Assembly (NCBI GenBank): GCA_902491515.1
Contig: CABUIC010000005.1
Span: 62,001 to 126,000 of the forward strand
DNA length: 64,000 nt
From: an uncultured Porphyromonadaceae bacterium
GTDB taxonomy: Bacteria > Bacteroidota > Bacteroidia > Bacteroidales > Muribaculaceae
Direction of reading: 5' to 3'
The notes beneath the pieces were generated by a model, which searched no databases, had not been told where the DNA came from, and was given only the letters and a program-made list of their open reading frames with translations. The position numbers were made by a program, and so were the translations under genes. Positions 9,154 to 17,855 of this stretch are shown piece after piece; positions within the stretch are counted from its first letter, which is position 1; every line of letters starts with the position of its first letter.

Positions 9154-10314
9154 ATGAACAAGACAACACTCATATCTTTCTTAATTTTTCTGCCGCTCCT
9201 GTCGGTTGCCACGAGTTGTCGCGAGGACGAACTCGTGGTGCCCACGGAGTTTGACATCGTCGGCGACGAGCAGCCCGGCTCTGAAATCCGCGGGCTCTAT
9301 CTCGTCAACGAGGGAAATATGGGTTCGAACAAATGCACACTCGACTTCTACGACTATTCCACGGGGCTCTACGCGCGGAACTTCTACGCCGAGCGGAACC
9401 CCACGGCAATCAAGGAGCTGGGCGACGTGGGGAACGACATCGGCATCTACGGGCGCAAGCTGTACGTGGTCGTGAACTGCTCGCACAAGGTGGAGGTGCT
9501 GGACGCACGCACGGGCGTGCGGCTGGGGCAGGTGGACATTCCCAACTGCCGCTATGTCCGCTTCCACCGCGGGAAGGCCTATGTCAGCTCGTATATAGGA
9601 CCTGTAATGATTGACCCGGGGTCGCCCAAGGGGGCGGTCTTCGAGGTCGACACGACGACTTTCACTGTGACGCGGAAAGTGACCGTCGGCTACCAGCCGG
9701 AGGAAATGGAATTCGTGGACGACTATATGTACGTGGCCAACTCTGGTGGCTACAGGGCACCTGAGTACGACAACACCGTGTCCGTCATCCAGATGGTTGA
9801 CTTCAAACAGGTCCGGCAGATACCCGTGGCCATCAACCTGCACCGTCTGAAGCGCGACAACTACGGGCGGCTGTGGGTTAGCTCGCGCGGGGACAACGCA
9901 GGGCGTCCCTCGCGGCTCTTCGTGCTCGAGAAGCAGCCGGGAACGAACCTCATGGAGGTGAGCGACAGGCTCGACATCGCGTGCTCGAACATGGCTATCC
10001 ACGGGGATTCGCTGTTTTTCTACTCCACGGAGTGGAACAACTACACAATGTCGAACACAATCACCTACGGCATCATCGACACGCGGACCAAACAGCTGAT
10101 TTCCCGCAACTTCATAACTGACGGCACGGAGAAGGACATTACCATTCCCTATGGGATAGCGGTGCACCCGGTAACGGGCGACATCTTCGTTACGGACGCC
10201 AAGAACTACGTTAGCTCGGGCACGCTATACTGCTTCACGCGCGAGGGGCGGAAAAAATGGAGCGTCCGCACGGGCGACATCCCTGCCCACATAGCATTCC
10301 TTCCTGCGAAATGA
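9154..10314 (+). CDS. BtuG-like beta-propeller surface lipoprotein (vitamin B12 capture)
   Basis: About 386 residues from the ATG at 9154, chosen because it gives a clean lipoprotein signal (MNKTTLISFLIFLPLLSVATSC) just after the leader terminator. The mature part is a DUF5074/YncE-like propeller: repeated blade strands such as GIYGRKLYVVVNCSHKVEVLD, MEFVDDYMYVANSGG and RDNYGRLWVSSRGD. BtuG lipoproteins of gut Bacteroidota bind cobalamin on the cell surface and hand it to BtuB. First gene behind the cobalamin riboswitch, overlapping the next by 4 bases (ATGA). Substrate is inferred from the riboswitch and fold; no binding residues were checked. Confidence 0.85.
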   Translation: MNKTTLISFLIFLPLLSVATSCREDELVVPTEFDIVGDEQPGSEIRGLYLVNEGNMGSNKCTLDFYDYSTGLYARNFYAERNPTAIKELGDVGNDIGIYGRKLYVVVNCSHKVEVLDARTGVRLGQVDIPNCRYVRFHRGKAYVSSYIGPVMIDPGSPKGAVFEVDTTTFTVTRKVTVGYQPEEMEFVDDYMYVANSGGYRAPEYDNTVSVIQMVDFKQVRQIPVAINLHRLKRDNYGRLWVSSRGDNAGRPSRLFVLEKQPGTNLMEVSDRLDIACSNMAIHGDSLFFYSTEWNNYTMSNTITYGIIDTRTKQLISRNFITDGTEKDITIPYGIAVHPVTGDIFVTDAKNYVSSGTLYCFTREGRKKWSVRTGDIPAHIAFLPAK

Positions 10315-11561
10315 AACGAATCAGTACAGGCCTTAGCCATTTGACATCCGGCGCGTTACAAGCGGACGCACGAGCCGTGCGTCCCTACATTGCGGGGCTT
10401 TTTTCGCTGCTGATATTCGGCCTTGCCGGTTGTTCGGAGGGTATTCAGACTGTTAGTCTGGGGCTTGACGACAATTATTATATACCGCGTATGTCGAAGC
10501 TCTTTCTGCGGCCGGCACTAAGCGGGGCCGAATACCGCTGGACCGTGGACGGCGATACCGTGTCGGAAGAGCCGTCGTACATCTTCATGTCGGCTGAGGA
10601 GGGCACTTACTGCCTCAGTTTAGACATCATCGACCCTGTGACGCCGTACCACTTCGATTTCACGGTGACGGTGATGCACGAGGACGTGGAGTACAGCCCT
10701 TGGATTAGCCGCGTGTACGAATACTGTCCGGCCCCTGGGCAGTTCATCAACGAACTACCGCCCTACACACCCGGCGACACCTACGAGACAATGCGCCAGA
10801 AGGCCGAGGACTGCATTTCGGGGACCAACGACGTGCTGGTGAGCCTCGGGGGCTTCGGGGGCTACATCACCTTCGGCTTCGACCACACTGTCATGAACAT
10901 ACCGGGAGAGGCTGACTTCCGCATCTGGGGCAACGCCTTCTACGAGCTCACCGACCCGGACTCCAGAGGCGGCTCGGCAGAGCCGGGTATAGTGATGGTG
11001 AGCCTCGACACCAACGGCAACGGCCTTCCTGACGATACATGGTACGAGCTGGCCGGCAGCGAATATGCCTCCCCTTCAACCGTGCGCAACTACTGCGTCA
11101 TCTACCACTGTCCCGACCCCTCGAAGGCTCCTGTCGAGGACGAATGGGGCTATCTTACAGACACGGAATACATCCCCTGGACCGACTCGGAGGGCGGCTC
11201 AGGCTTCATCGCCCGCAACACCTTCCACACTCAGGAATACTGGCCGCAATGGATTTCCGACCAGTCGATGAGCTTTACGGGCACACGTCTGGCGCCCAAC
11301 GGCAGGGACGCCTCCGGCACCGGACGCTACTACATCCTCTACGCCTATCCATGGGGCTATGTCGACAACCATCCCAACGACTACGCCGAACTCAACTCCT
11401 TCGATATCTCGCGGGCAGTCGACGCCTCGGGCCAGTCCGTCAGCCTTCCCGGAGCCGACTTCGTGAGGGTATACACCGGAGTGAACCAATACTGCGGCTG
11501 GCTCGGGGAAAGCTCCACCGAGATAACCCGCGCACAGGACCTGCACATAAGCCTAAAATAA
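10311..11561 (+). CDS. Cobalamin-operon surface lipoprotein, PKD-like
   Basis: 416 residues from the overlapping ATG. A lipobox (LIFGLAGC) is followed by a PKD/Ig-like region (EYRWTVDGDTVSEEPSYIF) and a larger domain with FGFDHTVMNIPGEADFRIWGNAF and GIVMVSLDTNGNGLPDDTWYELAGSEY. This architecture is one I associate with B12-uptake loci of Bacteroidota. The signal peptide is odd: a REP hairpin (10364-10389) adds about 20 residues before the hydrophobic core. An in-frame GTG at 10377, within the REP, would give a normal-length signal (VRPYIAGLFSLLIFGLAGC). Co-transcribed with the BtuG-like gene; exact ligand not shown by sequence. Confidence 0.75.
   Translation: MKRISTGLSHLTSGALQADARAVRPYIAGLFSLLIFGLAGCSEGIQTVSLGLDDNYYIPRMSKLFLRPALSGAEYRWTVDGDTVSEEPSYIFMSAEEGTYCLSLDIIDPVTPYHFDFTVTVMHEDVEYSPWISRVYEYCPAPGQFINELPPYTPGDTYETMRQKAEDCISGTNDVLVSLGGFGGYITFGFDHTVMNIPGEADFRIWGNAFYELTDPDSRGGSAEPGIVMVSLDTNGNGLPDDTWYELAGSEYASPSTVRNYCVIYHCPDPSKAPVEDEWGYLTDTEYIPWTDSEGGSGFIARNTFHTQEYWPQWISDQSMSFTGTRLAPNGRDASGTGRYYILYAYPWGYVDNHPNDYAELNSFDISRAVDASGQSVSLPGADFVRVYTGVNQYCGWLGESSTEITRAQDLHISLK
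10364..10389 (-). repeat. REP hairpin inside a lipoprotein signal-peptide region
   Basis: GGACGCACG-agc-CGTGCGTCC followed by CTACA, that is, the REP read on the minus strand. The arm ggccttagcc upstream matches the extended arm of the copy at 8649. Confidence 0.85.
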
Positions 11562-11567
11562 AACCGA

Positions 11568-12515
11568 ATGAAAAAACTTTTACTCCCCATCCTCATTGGC
11601 ACCCTCCTGTCGTCAGGAGCAGCGGCCGAGACTCTCGATTTTTCGAAAATCGAGCACTGGAGCGGCTCGGGGCCTAACAAGGCCGCTTTCGTGCTCTCGA
11701 TTACGCCCGACAAAGACCAGAAAAATCCGGGCACCCTTGTCTGGGGCTACCGCTGGGAAGCGGGCGAGGAGCCTACGGGCTTCGACATGCTCAAGGCCGT
11801 GGCGGCGGGTTCATCGGACTTCATCGCGCTGGTACAGTACACCGGGGAGATGGGTTATACCTTCGACGGCGGCGGCTTCGCCAAGGACATCAACGACCTT
11901 GCCGAGCACCTGAGGTTCGACTTCGACGGAGCGAGCGGCGACGGCAGCATTGCCTTCGGGTACTTCAGTCCGAATACCGGAATGAACCAGACGTCGGCCC
12001 CCGGGTCGGAGGCAATCGCACTGGCCGCCGAGGCCATAGACAACGCCAAGAGCACACACCTCATAATACATCCTCTCGATGCGGCGACCTACGGCTATCC
12101 GGCCTACGACTACGACTGGTGGAAGCTGGACCGCACGGCCTGCAAGGACCCGGCCCATAGCTACTGGAACGCAGGATGGTACAATGGCTACTGGAGCTAC
12201 TGGGTCGGAGACACGGACATCGAGAGTCTGGGTTACTCGGGGCTGGGAATGAGCTCTGTGACCCTGCTTGACGGCGACGTCCACGGCTGGAAATACAACG
12301 ACTTCGGCGGCGCAAGCTCCGACGAATGGGGGCCGTTGAACTATCGGCATGAGGTCGCCGCGACCGTCGGCATCGCTGACGTCAGAGCCGAATCAGAGGA
12401 GGACCGTGAGGAATGGTACCGCCTCGACGGTACCGCTCTGGATGGTAGACCCGAAATTCCGGGAATCTATATTCTGCGCAAAGGCGCGACACACAGCAAA
12501 ATCCTTGTAAGATAG
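11568..12515 (+). CDS. Exported cobalamin-operon protein with T9SS-like C-terminus
   Basis: 315 residues, signal peptide (LLPILIGTLLSSGAAA), no lipobox. Residues ~36-110 form a small module (LVWGYRWEAGEEPTGFDMLKAV, then DFIALVQYTGEMGY) that recurs in the next gene at about residues 285-350. The middle is rich in Trp and Tyr (YPAYDYDWWKLD, YWNAGWYNGYWSYWVGD), suggesting a flat aromatic binding surface. The end RLDGTALDGRPEIPGIYILRKG...KILVR looks like a T9SS sorting domain, so it is probably surface-displayed. Six bases after the previous gene in the riboswitch operon. A B12-binding role (BtuH-like) is an inference from context. Confidence 0.7.
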   Translation: MKKLLLPILIGTLLSSGAAAETLDFSKIEHWSGSGPNKAAFVLSITPDKDQKNPGTLVWGYRWEAGEEPTGFDMLKAVAAGSSDFIALVQYTGEMGYTFDGGGFAKDINDLAEHLRFDFDGASGDGSIAFGYFSPNTGMNQTSAPGSEAIALAAEAIDNAKSTHLIIHPLDAATYGYPAYDYDWWKLDRTACKDPAHSYWNAGWYNGYWSYWVGDTDIESLGYSGLGMSSVTLLDGDVHGWKYNDFGGASSDEWGPLNYRHEVAATVGIADVRAESEEDREEWYRLDGTALDGRPEIPGIYILRKGATHSKILVR

Positions 12516-12551
12516 GAAGATAATCCCAATCAACACATAATTTCAAACTCT

Positions 12552-15500
12552 ATGAAGAATCTGTTACAAACCACAGTTTTAGCCCTCGCTATGCCCTTAG
12601 GCGCAGCGGCGGCAGACTTCCAGGACGGTGACTTTTACTTCAATATCCTTGAAGGAGGCACCACAGTGGAACTCACCAAGCCCACCACGGGCGACTACAG
12701 CATCAGCACGGTCGTTGTCCCGACAACTGCCACAGACGGCACGACGACCTATCAGGTTGTGGCCGTCGGTGCCGAAGCATTCCGCCTGAACAAAATCGTC
12801 CAGAGCGTGACAATCCCCGAGGGAGTGACCTCCATCGGCAAAAAGGCTTTCTACCAGTGTATCTCCATCACCAGTCTGAGTCTTCCCGAAGGACTGACCT
12901 CCATGGGCGGAGCGGCCTTCGAGGGCTGCAAGTACCTTACGGAACTCTACATTCCCGGGAGCTGCACCGAGTGGGGCTACGACTACGGCACCTATTCCCG
13001 CGCGTTCGCCGACTGCAAGGGACTTACCAAAATAGTCATCGGCGAAGGCATAACGAAACTGCCCGACTCCGCTTTCTCGATGTTGGGCGTGAACTGGAGC
13101 GACATCAAGTATCTTGAGCTTCCGTCAACCCTCACGGATGCGCAAGGCGCGTTCCATTCCAATATTCCCCTCTCCTGGGGCGGCGAAATCATCCTCCACA
13201 GCACCACGCCCACGAATCTCGGCGATGTGGCTACCCACAGCTGGGACCTTGACGGCGCCTACGACAATGTAAAGATCTATGTTCCCGAGGACGCGCTCGA
13301 AGATTATAAGGCAGACGCTTTCTGGGGCAAGTTCACGCTTCTTCGCAAAATCGGCTGGGAGCCGATGCCGGTTCCAGAGCCCTACAGGTTCGCAACGGGC
13401 GTAGAATCCGACGCCGCGGTGTCGTTCTCGGCCCGCTGGAACGACGACAAGGCCCTCGACAACCTCACCGAGATGGTCTACATCCCCGATGGAGCCACGG
13501 TCGACAAAGTGCTTCGCGCAGTACTCAAGGGCGACAACCGCTTCTACGCCATGCAGTACAACGAAGAAAAAATCGCCTACGGCTTCGACACCAACGGCGA
13601 CGGATCCCGGGGAATCTACGTGGACGGCACGAAAAAATTCATGAATGAGGAATACGGCTATTCCGTTGTCTTTGACAGCGACAAGGACAAGGCCGGTCCC
13701 GCCAGCGAGTACGACCACTGGAAGGTAAACAGCGAGACCGAGGAATGGAAGTTCTTCGTGAACGGCGAAGTGGCTGACCTGACGACGCCCGTGAAGAACG
13801 GCGACGCGGTGGTTCTCGAATACATTTCCGTTGACGCCACGGCGCCTTCGGAGGCTCCTTACACCTTCTATCTCCGTCCTGTCGACGAGCAGGGAGTGTG
13901 GACCCTCGACGAGGCCACTGTCAATACCGCCAACGGCAAGCAGATTTATGTTCCCATGATTGCAAATGTGCTGTCCGACGGCGCCAATCTCTATGGCGTC
14001 GGCATAAGCGCTGAATGTTTCGCCGCTGACGGAAGTACAAGCTCGACCGCCTATACAACTTATATAGCAAACGGAAAGAACGGCAATATGTCATGCCGTG
14101 TCACCACCACAAGCCCGGAAGACGCAATTCTTCGTCCATACCTGAATATCCGCAAAGTCTGGGAGGAAGGTACAAGCGCTTCCGTACGCCGCGTCTACGG
14201 CAACGACCTCCTCATGCATACCACCGTTGCCCATCCCGTAACCGCCATACGTCTCACTGATGTTGAAGACGGCTCTACCCTTGCTCTTGACAACATGGGC
14301 ACGAAGGATCTCTATGTGAGCTTCGAGCCGGCAGACGCCGATTTCCCCTCCGTGAAATTCACGACCGCTGACGAGGCTGTGGCTTCCATGTATGTTCCCA
14401 ACCGCGCTCCCTATTATCTGATCGGCCACAGCGAAGGAAACACCACCCTCACCATTTCCTCGACCGACGGTTCTGCTACCAGAACCTACAATGTCACCGT
14501 TGCCGGAATCGACACATCCAAGCCCGACGACGAATACCGCGACGGCATTGTATTCCTCAACGAGGAATGGTTCACACACACGAGTGGCTCGCTGAACTAT
14601 GTCGACGCAAATGGCGAGGTTTACTACCGCGCCTACGGCTCACAGAACGGCAACATGGCTTTCGGCGCAACCTCCTGCTATGCGATGGAGTATGCAGGCA
14701 AGCTTTTCGTGATGTCGAAGCAGCCCTGGGACAGCGGCGACACCCGTCCCCTCAAGAGCGGCGGCCGCGTGGTAGTTGCCGACGCAAAGACAATGAAGCA
14801 CATCGCGGCCTTCGACGAAATCGGCGGCGACGGACGCGCCTGCGTGGGCGTGAACCCCGCGAAAGTATACCTCAGCCACACGAATGGCGTGCGCGTGATG
14901 CACCTCGGCGATGAAATCACCATCGAGGACAAGGACATCGAAGGCATAAGCGTCGGACGCAACGGCCAAATGGGCGATATGGTGAAAGCCGGGAAATATG
15001 TCTTCGCCACCAACGTCGGCTCCTCGCTCGTAATCATCGACTCCGAGACCGACAAGGTTGTCGAAACCCGCGAAATCAGCGGCATCCAGACGGTAGCGCA
15101 GAGCCTCGACGGCCGCGTATGGGTCGGATGCGCAAAGAACCTCCGCTATATCAATCCCGAGACTCTTGAGATGAGCGAGCCTATGGCATTTACCGCCGGC
15201 TCAATCGGCTGCTCCAGCAGCTCCTGGCGTCCCGGCAACCTCCGCGCTTCCACCAAGACCAACTCCCTCTTCTGGAGCGGCGGCAACTGGAACGGTTCCG
15301 ACGGCTCGCTCGTACGCTGGGACCTTGACAAGGAAGCCGACCCCGCCAACCTTACCGCTCTTTACAAGCACGACACCAAAGCCGGCTACGGCACACAGGG
15401 CTATGGCACCCCGAACTACGACCCCCGCACGGACACGTGGATTTACGGCACCAACAACGGTTTCGGTGTCAATGCGATGTATAACTGGTACGTATTCGTC

Positions 15501-16040
15501 GACGCCACCACAGGCGCTGTCAAGCACACGATGAAGCTGAGCGAATACTTCTGGTTCCCCGGCATGGCGGTCATTCCGGACAAGCATGACCCGGAAGTGG
15601 CAGAAATCGCCGACGTGGAGATGAAGGACACCGACGAACCGCTGACAATCGAGCTCAACCCGACCGACGCTGACAACCTCGACTGCAACATCAGCCTCGC
15701 TCTCCTCGACGGAGACGCCCCCGAAGCAGCCCTCGAAGAGAATGAAGCCGAACCCGCACAGGCCGTGAAAGCCACCCTCGAAGGGAAGACCCTCACCCTC
15801 GCGCCGCAGGCCGTCGGCTCGCGCACGCTCCACTTCTCCGTAGAGTCCAACGGTAAGGTCGTCAACAAGGAAATGACAGTCAGCGTCAAGGAGACCACAG
15901 GCATCCGCGAAATCGACGCCTCCACGGAGGCCGAGGCCGTCTACTACCGCACCGACGGCGTCCGCATCGACGGTCGCCCGTCCGCTCCCGGCGTGTATAT
16001 TCTCAAGCAGGGCACATCTGTCCGCAAAGTCGTACTCTGA
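12552..16040 (+). CDS. Large exported protein: BspA-type leucine-rich repeats plus BtuG-like propeller
   Basis: 1162 residues. Order: signal peptide (LLQTTVLALAMPLGAAAA); BspA/LRR_5 repeats at ~30-250 (QSVTIPEGVTSIGKKAFYQC, SLSLPEGLTSMGGAAFEGC); at ~285-350 the small module shared with the 315-residue neighbour (MVYIPDGATVDKVLRAVLKG, NRFYAMQY); Ig-like stretches; a DUF5074-type propeller at ~665-1000 (DGIVFLNEEWFTHTSG, GKLFVMSKQPWDSGD, SLDGRVWVGCAKN); and a T9SS-like end (SAPGVYILKQG...KVVL). The propeller closely resembles the whole of the next protein. It shares its last base pair with the next start (TGATG), so they are coupled. Probably a surface capture protein for cobalamin or a carrier of it. 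Confidence 0.8.
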   Translation: MKNLLQTTVLALAMPLGAAAADFQDGDFYFNILEGGTTVELTKPTTGDYSISTVVVPTTATDGTTTYQVVAVGAEAFRLNKIVQSVTIPEGVTSIGKKAFYQCISITSLSLPEGLTSMGGAAFEGCKYLTELYIPGSCTEWGYDYGTYSRAFADCKGLTKIVIGEGITKLPDSAFSMLGVNWSDIKYLELPSTLTDAQGAFHSNIPLSWGGEIILHSTTPTNLGDVATHSWDLDGAYDNVKIYVPEDALEDYKADAFWGKFTLLRKIGWEPMPVPEPYRFATGVESDAAVSFSARWNDDKALDNLTEMVYIPDGATVDKVLRAVLKGDNRFYAMQYNEEKIAYGFDTNGDGSRGIYVDGTKKFMNEEYGYSVVFDSDKDKAGPASEYDHWKVNSETEEWKFFVNGEVADLTTPVKNGDAVVLEYISVDATAPSEAPYTFYLRPVDEQGVWTLDEATVNTANGKQIYVPMIANVLSDGANLYGVGISAECFAADGSTSSTAYTTYIANGKNGNMSCRVTTTSPEDAILRPYLNIRKVWEEGTSASVRRVYGNDLLMHTTVAHPVTAIRLTDVEDGSTLALDNMGTKDLYVSFEPADADFPSVKFTTADEAVASMYVPNRAPYYLIGHSEGNTTLTISSTDGSATRTYNVTVAGIDTSKPDDEYRDGIVFLNEEWFTHTSGSLNYVDANGEVYYRAYGSQNGNMAFGATSCYAMEYAGKLFVMSKQPWDSGDTRPLKSGGRVVVADAKTMKHIAAFDEIGGDGRACVGVNPAKVYLSHTNGVRVMHLGDEITIEDKDIEGISVGRNGQMGDMVKAGKYVFATNVGSSLVIIDSETDKVVETREISGIQTVAQSLDGRVWVGCAKNLRYINPETLEMSEPMAFTAGSIGCSSSSWRPGNLRASTKTNSLFWSGGNWNGSDGSLVRWDLDKEADPANLTALYKHDTKAGYGTQGYGTPNYDPRTDTWIYGTNNGFGVNAMYNWYVFVDATTGAVKHTMKLSEYFWFPGMAVIPDKHDPEVAEIADVEMKDTDEPLTIELNPTDADNLDCNISLALLDGDAPEAALEENEAEPAQAVKATLEGKTLTLAPQAVGSRTLHFSVESNGKVVNKEMTVSVKETTGIREIDASTEAEAVYYRTDGVRIDGRPSAPGVYILKQGTSVRKVVL

Positions 16041-17446
16041 TGCGCCGCTCACTCTTAATCGCACTTTTCGCCCTCGGCATCGCCTCCCGCGCTGCCGCGG
16101 GCGATTCCGGCTTCACGGAAGGCGTGTTCTTCGTGAACGAGGACTGGTACGGTCATCAGAACTCGACCGTGAACTATCTCCTGCCCGATGACCCGGAGCA
16201 AAACTATTGGAGCTACCGCGTGTTCCGCGAAGCCAATCCGGGACATGAACTGGGCTGCACCACGCAGTACGGTGCCATCTGGGACGGTCGTTTCTATCTG
16301 ATATCCAAGCAGGCCAAGGACCCCGGCGCGGAAATCACCGGCGGACGCATCACCGTCTGCGAGGCCGCGGACATGAAGCTCGTGAAGCAACTGGAGCTCA
16401 TCGACCCCTCGGGAATGCAGTGCGACGGGCGCGCCTTCTGCGGCGTGTCAGCCACGAAGGGCTACGTCTCCTCGAGCAACGGCATCTGGGTCCTGAACCT
16501 ATCGACCCTCGAAATCGAAAGGCAGGTGGAAGGCTCGGCCAACCCGAACACGGGCGACGACAAACCGAACTCTGATCCGACCTCATCGCTCTACATGGGG
16601 CAGACGGGAACTATGGTGCTTGCCGAGGGCCGTGTATTCGCCGTGCATCAGCAATACGGGCTTCTGGTGATTGACCCGGAAACGGACAAGGTGACGGAGG
16701 TGCTCGACCTGGGCATCGTCGACGATGCCATCGAGGCAGACACGGGCACGCGCCCGACGAAACCGACGGGCATTGGCTCGACGGTTGTACGGGCGAAGGA
16801 CGGCTCGCTCTGGCACTCCTGCGCGAAGAACGTTCAGGGTACGGGAGCGACGGCACCCTACCTTGTGCGCGTGGATCCGGCTACGCTCGAGCGGGAGGTC
16901 GTGCGCATCGGGGGCGACGGGATGTACCCTCCGTCGAACTCCTGGTACGCCTGGACTCCCGACCCATTCTGCGCCTCGCGCAGGACGGACAGACTCTACT
17001 GGTGCGGAGGACCGGGAAGATGGTCGTCGTCGGGAACAATTTTCCGCTTCGACACGTCCAAGGAGCGCCTCGACTTGCTTGTGGACCTCACAAAGCAACC
17101 CGACTCGTGGCTGGTCTACGGTTGTTCCTTAGGCATACACCCCGAGACGGACGAACTCTACACCTCCCTCTACCATAAATTCACGGACGATACCTACATC
17201 ACGCGACGCATGGACGCCGACGGCCGGACTATCCGCGACTATGCGATGATTGCCAACTACTGGTTCCCGTCTCTGCCCGTGTTCCCTCAGGGCGCGGGCC
17301 ACAGCGGCCTCGAGAGCGTTGCCGCGCCGTCGGTAGCTCTCGACGGCGCCGTCTACAACCTTCAGGGCGTGCGAATGACGCGACCGCTCGGGGAACTTCC
17401 CCCCGGCATCTACATCTCCGCCGGACGAAAAATCCTTAAACGCTGA
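16040..17446 (+). CDS. Exported BtuG-like (DUF5074) beta-propeller with T9SS-like C-terminus
   Basis: 468 residues, signal peptide (LLIALFALGIASRAAAG), no lipobox. The propeller begins EGVFFVNEDWYGHQNSTVNY and includes DGRFYLISKQ, TKGYVSSSNGIWVLNL, LVIDPETDKVTEV and KDGSLWHSCAKN, parallel to the propeller of the preceding protein. The tail YNLQGVRMTRPLGELPPGIYISAGRKILKR is a T9SS-like sorting end, so it is secreted and surface-attached by a route different from the lipoprotein propeller at the operon start. The ATG overlaps the upstream stop. Last gene before a strong terminator. Confidence 0.8.
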   Translation: MRRSLLIALFALGIASRAAAGDSGFTEGVFFVNEDWYGHQNSTVNYLLPDDPEQNYWSYRVFREANPGHELGCTTQYGAIWDGRFYLISKQAKDPGAEITGGRITVCEAADMKLVKQLELIDPSGMQCDGRAFCGVSATKGYVSSSNGIWVLNLSTLEIERQVEGSANPNTGDDKPNSDPTSSLYMGQTGTMVLAEGRVFAVHQQYGLLVIDPETDKVTEVLDLGIVDDAIEADTGTRPTKPTGIGSTVVRAKDGSLWHSCAKNVQGTGATAPYLVRVDPATLEREVVRIGGDGMYPPSNSWYAWTPDPFCASRRTDRLYWCGGPGRWSSSGTIFRFDTSKERLDLLVDLTKQPDSWLVYGCSLGIHPETDELYTSLYHKFTDDTYITRRMDADGRTIRDYAMIANYWFPSLPVFPQGAGHSGLESVAAPSVALDGAVYNLQGVRMTRPLGELPPGIYISAGRKILKR

Positions 17447-17470
17447 CAACGCAGGTACGCAACACTGACA

Positions 17471-17497
17471 GCCCGGGGTTCTCACCCCGGGTTTTTT
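17471..17497 (+). terminator. Intrinsic terminator of the cobalamin operon
   Basis: CCCGGGG / CCCCGGG stem with a short loop, followed by TTTTTT. Confidence 0.9.
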
Positions 17498-17499
17498 AT

Positions 17500-17790
17500 G
17501 CCGAACACTCCACATTCCTGGAAAGTCATTTTTACGGCATCGGAGTGGGATGGACTTCCGGCGACCTCAACCTCTCGTGCGCCCTGCGCAACATATTCAC
17601 CTCATCGTTGACAGCATCGAAATCGACAAGCGATACACCTGCATATTTCAGTATAGTCGAAGCCTTTTCGCCCACCTATCGAAGAGCCGTCGAGCTGTCC
17701 CTCTCCTATTCTTTCAGCTATGGCAAGAAGGTGTCGCATGACTCCGAGGACTTCAATTCCGGCGGCGTAGGAAGCGCTCTGCTCGAATGA
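17500..17790 (+). pseudogene. C-terminal remnant of an outer-membrane beta-barrel (TonB-receptor-like) protein
   Basis: An open frame without a gene start reads FLESHFYGIGVGWTSGDLNLS ... AVELSLSYSFSYGKKVSH ... GGVGSALLE. Barrel proteins of the OMP_b-brl_3 type in Bacteroidales end in just this way: last strands, then a Y-x-F-x-YGKK turn and a short acidic tail. The N-terminal ~90% is absent; the frame begins inside the T-run of the preceding terminator. So this is the 3' stump of a gene removed by deletion or by insertion of the cobalamin operon. Confidence 0.65.
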
Positions 17791-17855
17791 TGCGGCAACG
17801 GTTTGTTTTTTTCGAAAATTTTTGCGACCTTTGCTTCATAAAACCAATAACAATC

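Noticed and set aside
8960..9254. Small open frames between the riboswitch and the BtuG-like gene
   Set aside because: They run through the aptamer and terminator, have no conserved features and no signal peptide.
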